Assembly: GCA_964354135.1 (NCBI GenBank) | Contig: CAYGZA010000371.1 | Coordinates: forward strand, 1 to 5,909 | Direction: 5' to 3' | Source of the DNA: CAYGZA01 sp964354135 | Lineage (GTDB): Bacteria; Planctomycetota; Planctomycetia; Pirellulales; Thermoguttaceae | Length of the DNA: 5,909 nucleotides | Shown: positions 5,102 to 5,909 of the stretch, piece by piece | Numbering within the stretch: the first letter of the stretch is position 1 | Layout: each line of letters begins with the position of its first letter | Translations under genes and position numbers: made by a program | Notes under the pieces: model-generated | The model's database searches: none | Told to the model about the DNA's origin: nothing | Seen by the model: the letters and a program-made list of their open reading frames with translations, nothing else

Positions 5102-5909
5102 TCACGCTTGTTCGCTTTCCGGGCGGCGGACCAACCCCGGCTCCTCGGCCAGCCCGTAACGCCGGATCTTGCGGTCCAGCGTCGATCGCTCGATTCCCAG
5201 CAGGATGGCGCTGCGGCTCTTGTTCCAGCCGGCGTGGTTGAGCGTGTCGAGGATGTGTTGGCGCTCCATCTCGTCCAGGGAGCAGGGCTGGAAGGTCTGG
5301 TTCGGCTGCGGCCGCTCGACCGTGTCGCCGGCGGTGGAGAGCTTGGAGAGCAAGAGGTCCTGCTGGTCGATGTGCTCGCCCCGGCAGAGGACGACGGCCC
5401 GCTCGACCACGTTCTTCAGCTCGCGGACGTTTCCGGGCCAACGGTAGGCGACCAACTGGCTCATCGCGGCGGGAGTGAACCCTTGGATCTTCCGCCCGGT
5501 CTCGGCGCGCAGCTTTTCGAGGAAGTGATTGGCCAGGTAGACGATGTCCTCGGGGCGCTTGCGGAGCGCGGCAACGACAATCTCGAGGACGCGGAGGCGG
5601 AAGAACAGATCGCGGCGGAAGCGCCCCTCGGCCACGTCTTTCTCCAGGTCGCGGTTGGTGGCGGCGATCACGCGGACGTCCACGCGGACCGGCTTGCTGC
5701 CGCCGACGCGCTCGAAGGGGTGTCCCTCCAGCACGCGGAGGAACTTGGCCTGGATGTTGGGGCTCATCTCGCCGATCTCGTCCAGCATCAACGTGCCGCC
5801 GTGCGAGGCTTCGAATTTGCCGATCTTGCGTTGCGTCGCGCCGGTAAACGCCCCCTGTTCGTGGCCGAATAGCTCGCTGGCCAGCAGGCTGCGCGACAAG
5901 GCCGCGCAG
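5102..5909 (-). CDS. Sigma-54-dependent transcriptional activator, C-terminal part (5' end beyond window)
   Basis: About 268 residues are visible; the frame stays open to the right edge, where it reads CAALSRSLLASELFGHE, the segment that normally follows the Walker A loop, so the start and any N-terminal sensor domain are missing from the window. The TTG codon at 5899 is internal, not a start. Visible AAA+ elements, numbered from the first full codon, are the sigma-54-contacting GAFTGA loop (about 19-24), Walker B LMLDEIGE (40-47), sensor I AATNRDL (82-88), the arginine-finger region FRRDLFFRL (97-105), and sensor II WPGNVREL (157-164). A C-terminal Fis-type helix-turn-helix follows (about 211-253, ending STLDRKIRRYGL). 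The protein should hydrolyse ATP to remodel RNA polymerase with sigma-54 at specific enhancers. One small oddity is VVAALRKRPEDI, where the family usually has PPLR. The tail beyond the DNA-binding domain is short and charged. The signal it senses cannot be told from this part. Confidence 0.95.
   Translation of the reverse strand, partial: CAALSRSLLASELFGHEQGAFTGATQRKIGKFEASHGGTLMLDEIGEMSPNIQAKFLRVLEGHPFERVGGSKPVRVDVRVIAATNRDLEKDVAEGRFRRDLFFRLRVLEIVVAALRKRPEDIVYLANHFLEKLRAETGRKIQGFTPAAMSQLVAYRWPGNVRELKNVVERAVVLCRGEHIDQQDLLLSKLSTAGDTVERPQPNQTFQPCSLDEMERQHILDTLNHAGWNKSRSAILLGIERSTLDRKIRRYGLAEEPGLVRRPESEQA

Noticed and set aside
5003..5104. CCCGTCA direct repeats as a transposon target-site duplication around the 88-base hairpin
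   Set aside because: The right copy overlaps the inverted-repeat arm and the left copy is two bases away from it, so the geometry does not fit a clean insertion; a 7-base match can be chance.
5108..5872. Plus-strand open frame of 254 codons opposite the sigma-54 activator
   Set aside because: It is the antisense shadow of a well-conserved AAA+ domain and has no recognisable motifs.
1..5909. A dedicated multi-gene system (defence, secretion, metabolosome or biosynthetic cluster)
   Set aside because: Gene orientations alternate, spacers are long, and the five genes belong to common unrelated families with no visible functional link.

Overview
The window is a GC-rich bacterial chromosome segment carrying four complete protein genes and one gene cut by the right edge. 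Its character points to a planctomycete, probably of the Pirellulales type. The clues are a soluble Hanks-type Ser/Thr kinase, a DoxX-family membrane protein with a very long loop after its first helix, a highly divergent Gfo/Idh/MocA protein, high GC, and few clear Shine-Dalgarno sequences. This assignment is inferred from gene style, not from a marker gene.

Layout, left to right. Bases 1-123 hold no gene I can support, only a hairpin just past the end of the first gene. A DoxX-like integral membrane protein lies on the minus strand (124-1209). A 351-base divergent spacer (1210-1560) contains several inverted repeats, two of them interlocked in pseudoknot order. A D-2-hydroxyacid dehydrogenase follows on the plus strand (1561-2559). 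The next 215-base spacer has two hairpins and a C-rich, G-poor tract. A Ser/Thr protein kinase is next on the plus strand (2775-3920). It converges, with only 6 bases between stop codons, on a minus-strand Gfo/Idh/MocA-fold protein (3927-4937). A 164-base spacer then holds a TATAAT box and a long imperfect hairpin resembling a REP-type element. Last is the C-terminal part of a sigma-54-dependent activator on the minus strand (5102 to the edge).

The genes do not look like one operon or a dedicated system. Orientation changes at almost every gene and the spacers are long, apart from the convergent pair. The kinase and the sigma-54 activator are both signalling proteins, but nothing visible links them. 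I found no CRISPR array, tRNA, rRNA, transposase or defence cassette.

The points most worth a second look are a CXXCH haem-c-like motif in the presumed periplasmic loop of the DoxX protein, the loss of the usual catalytic residues in the Gfo/Idh/MocA protein, the REP-like hairpin at 5012-5099, and the interlocked inverted repeats upstream of the DoxX gene.
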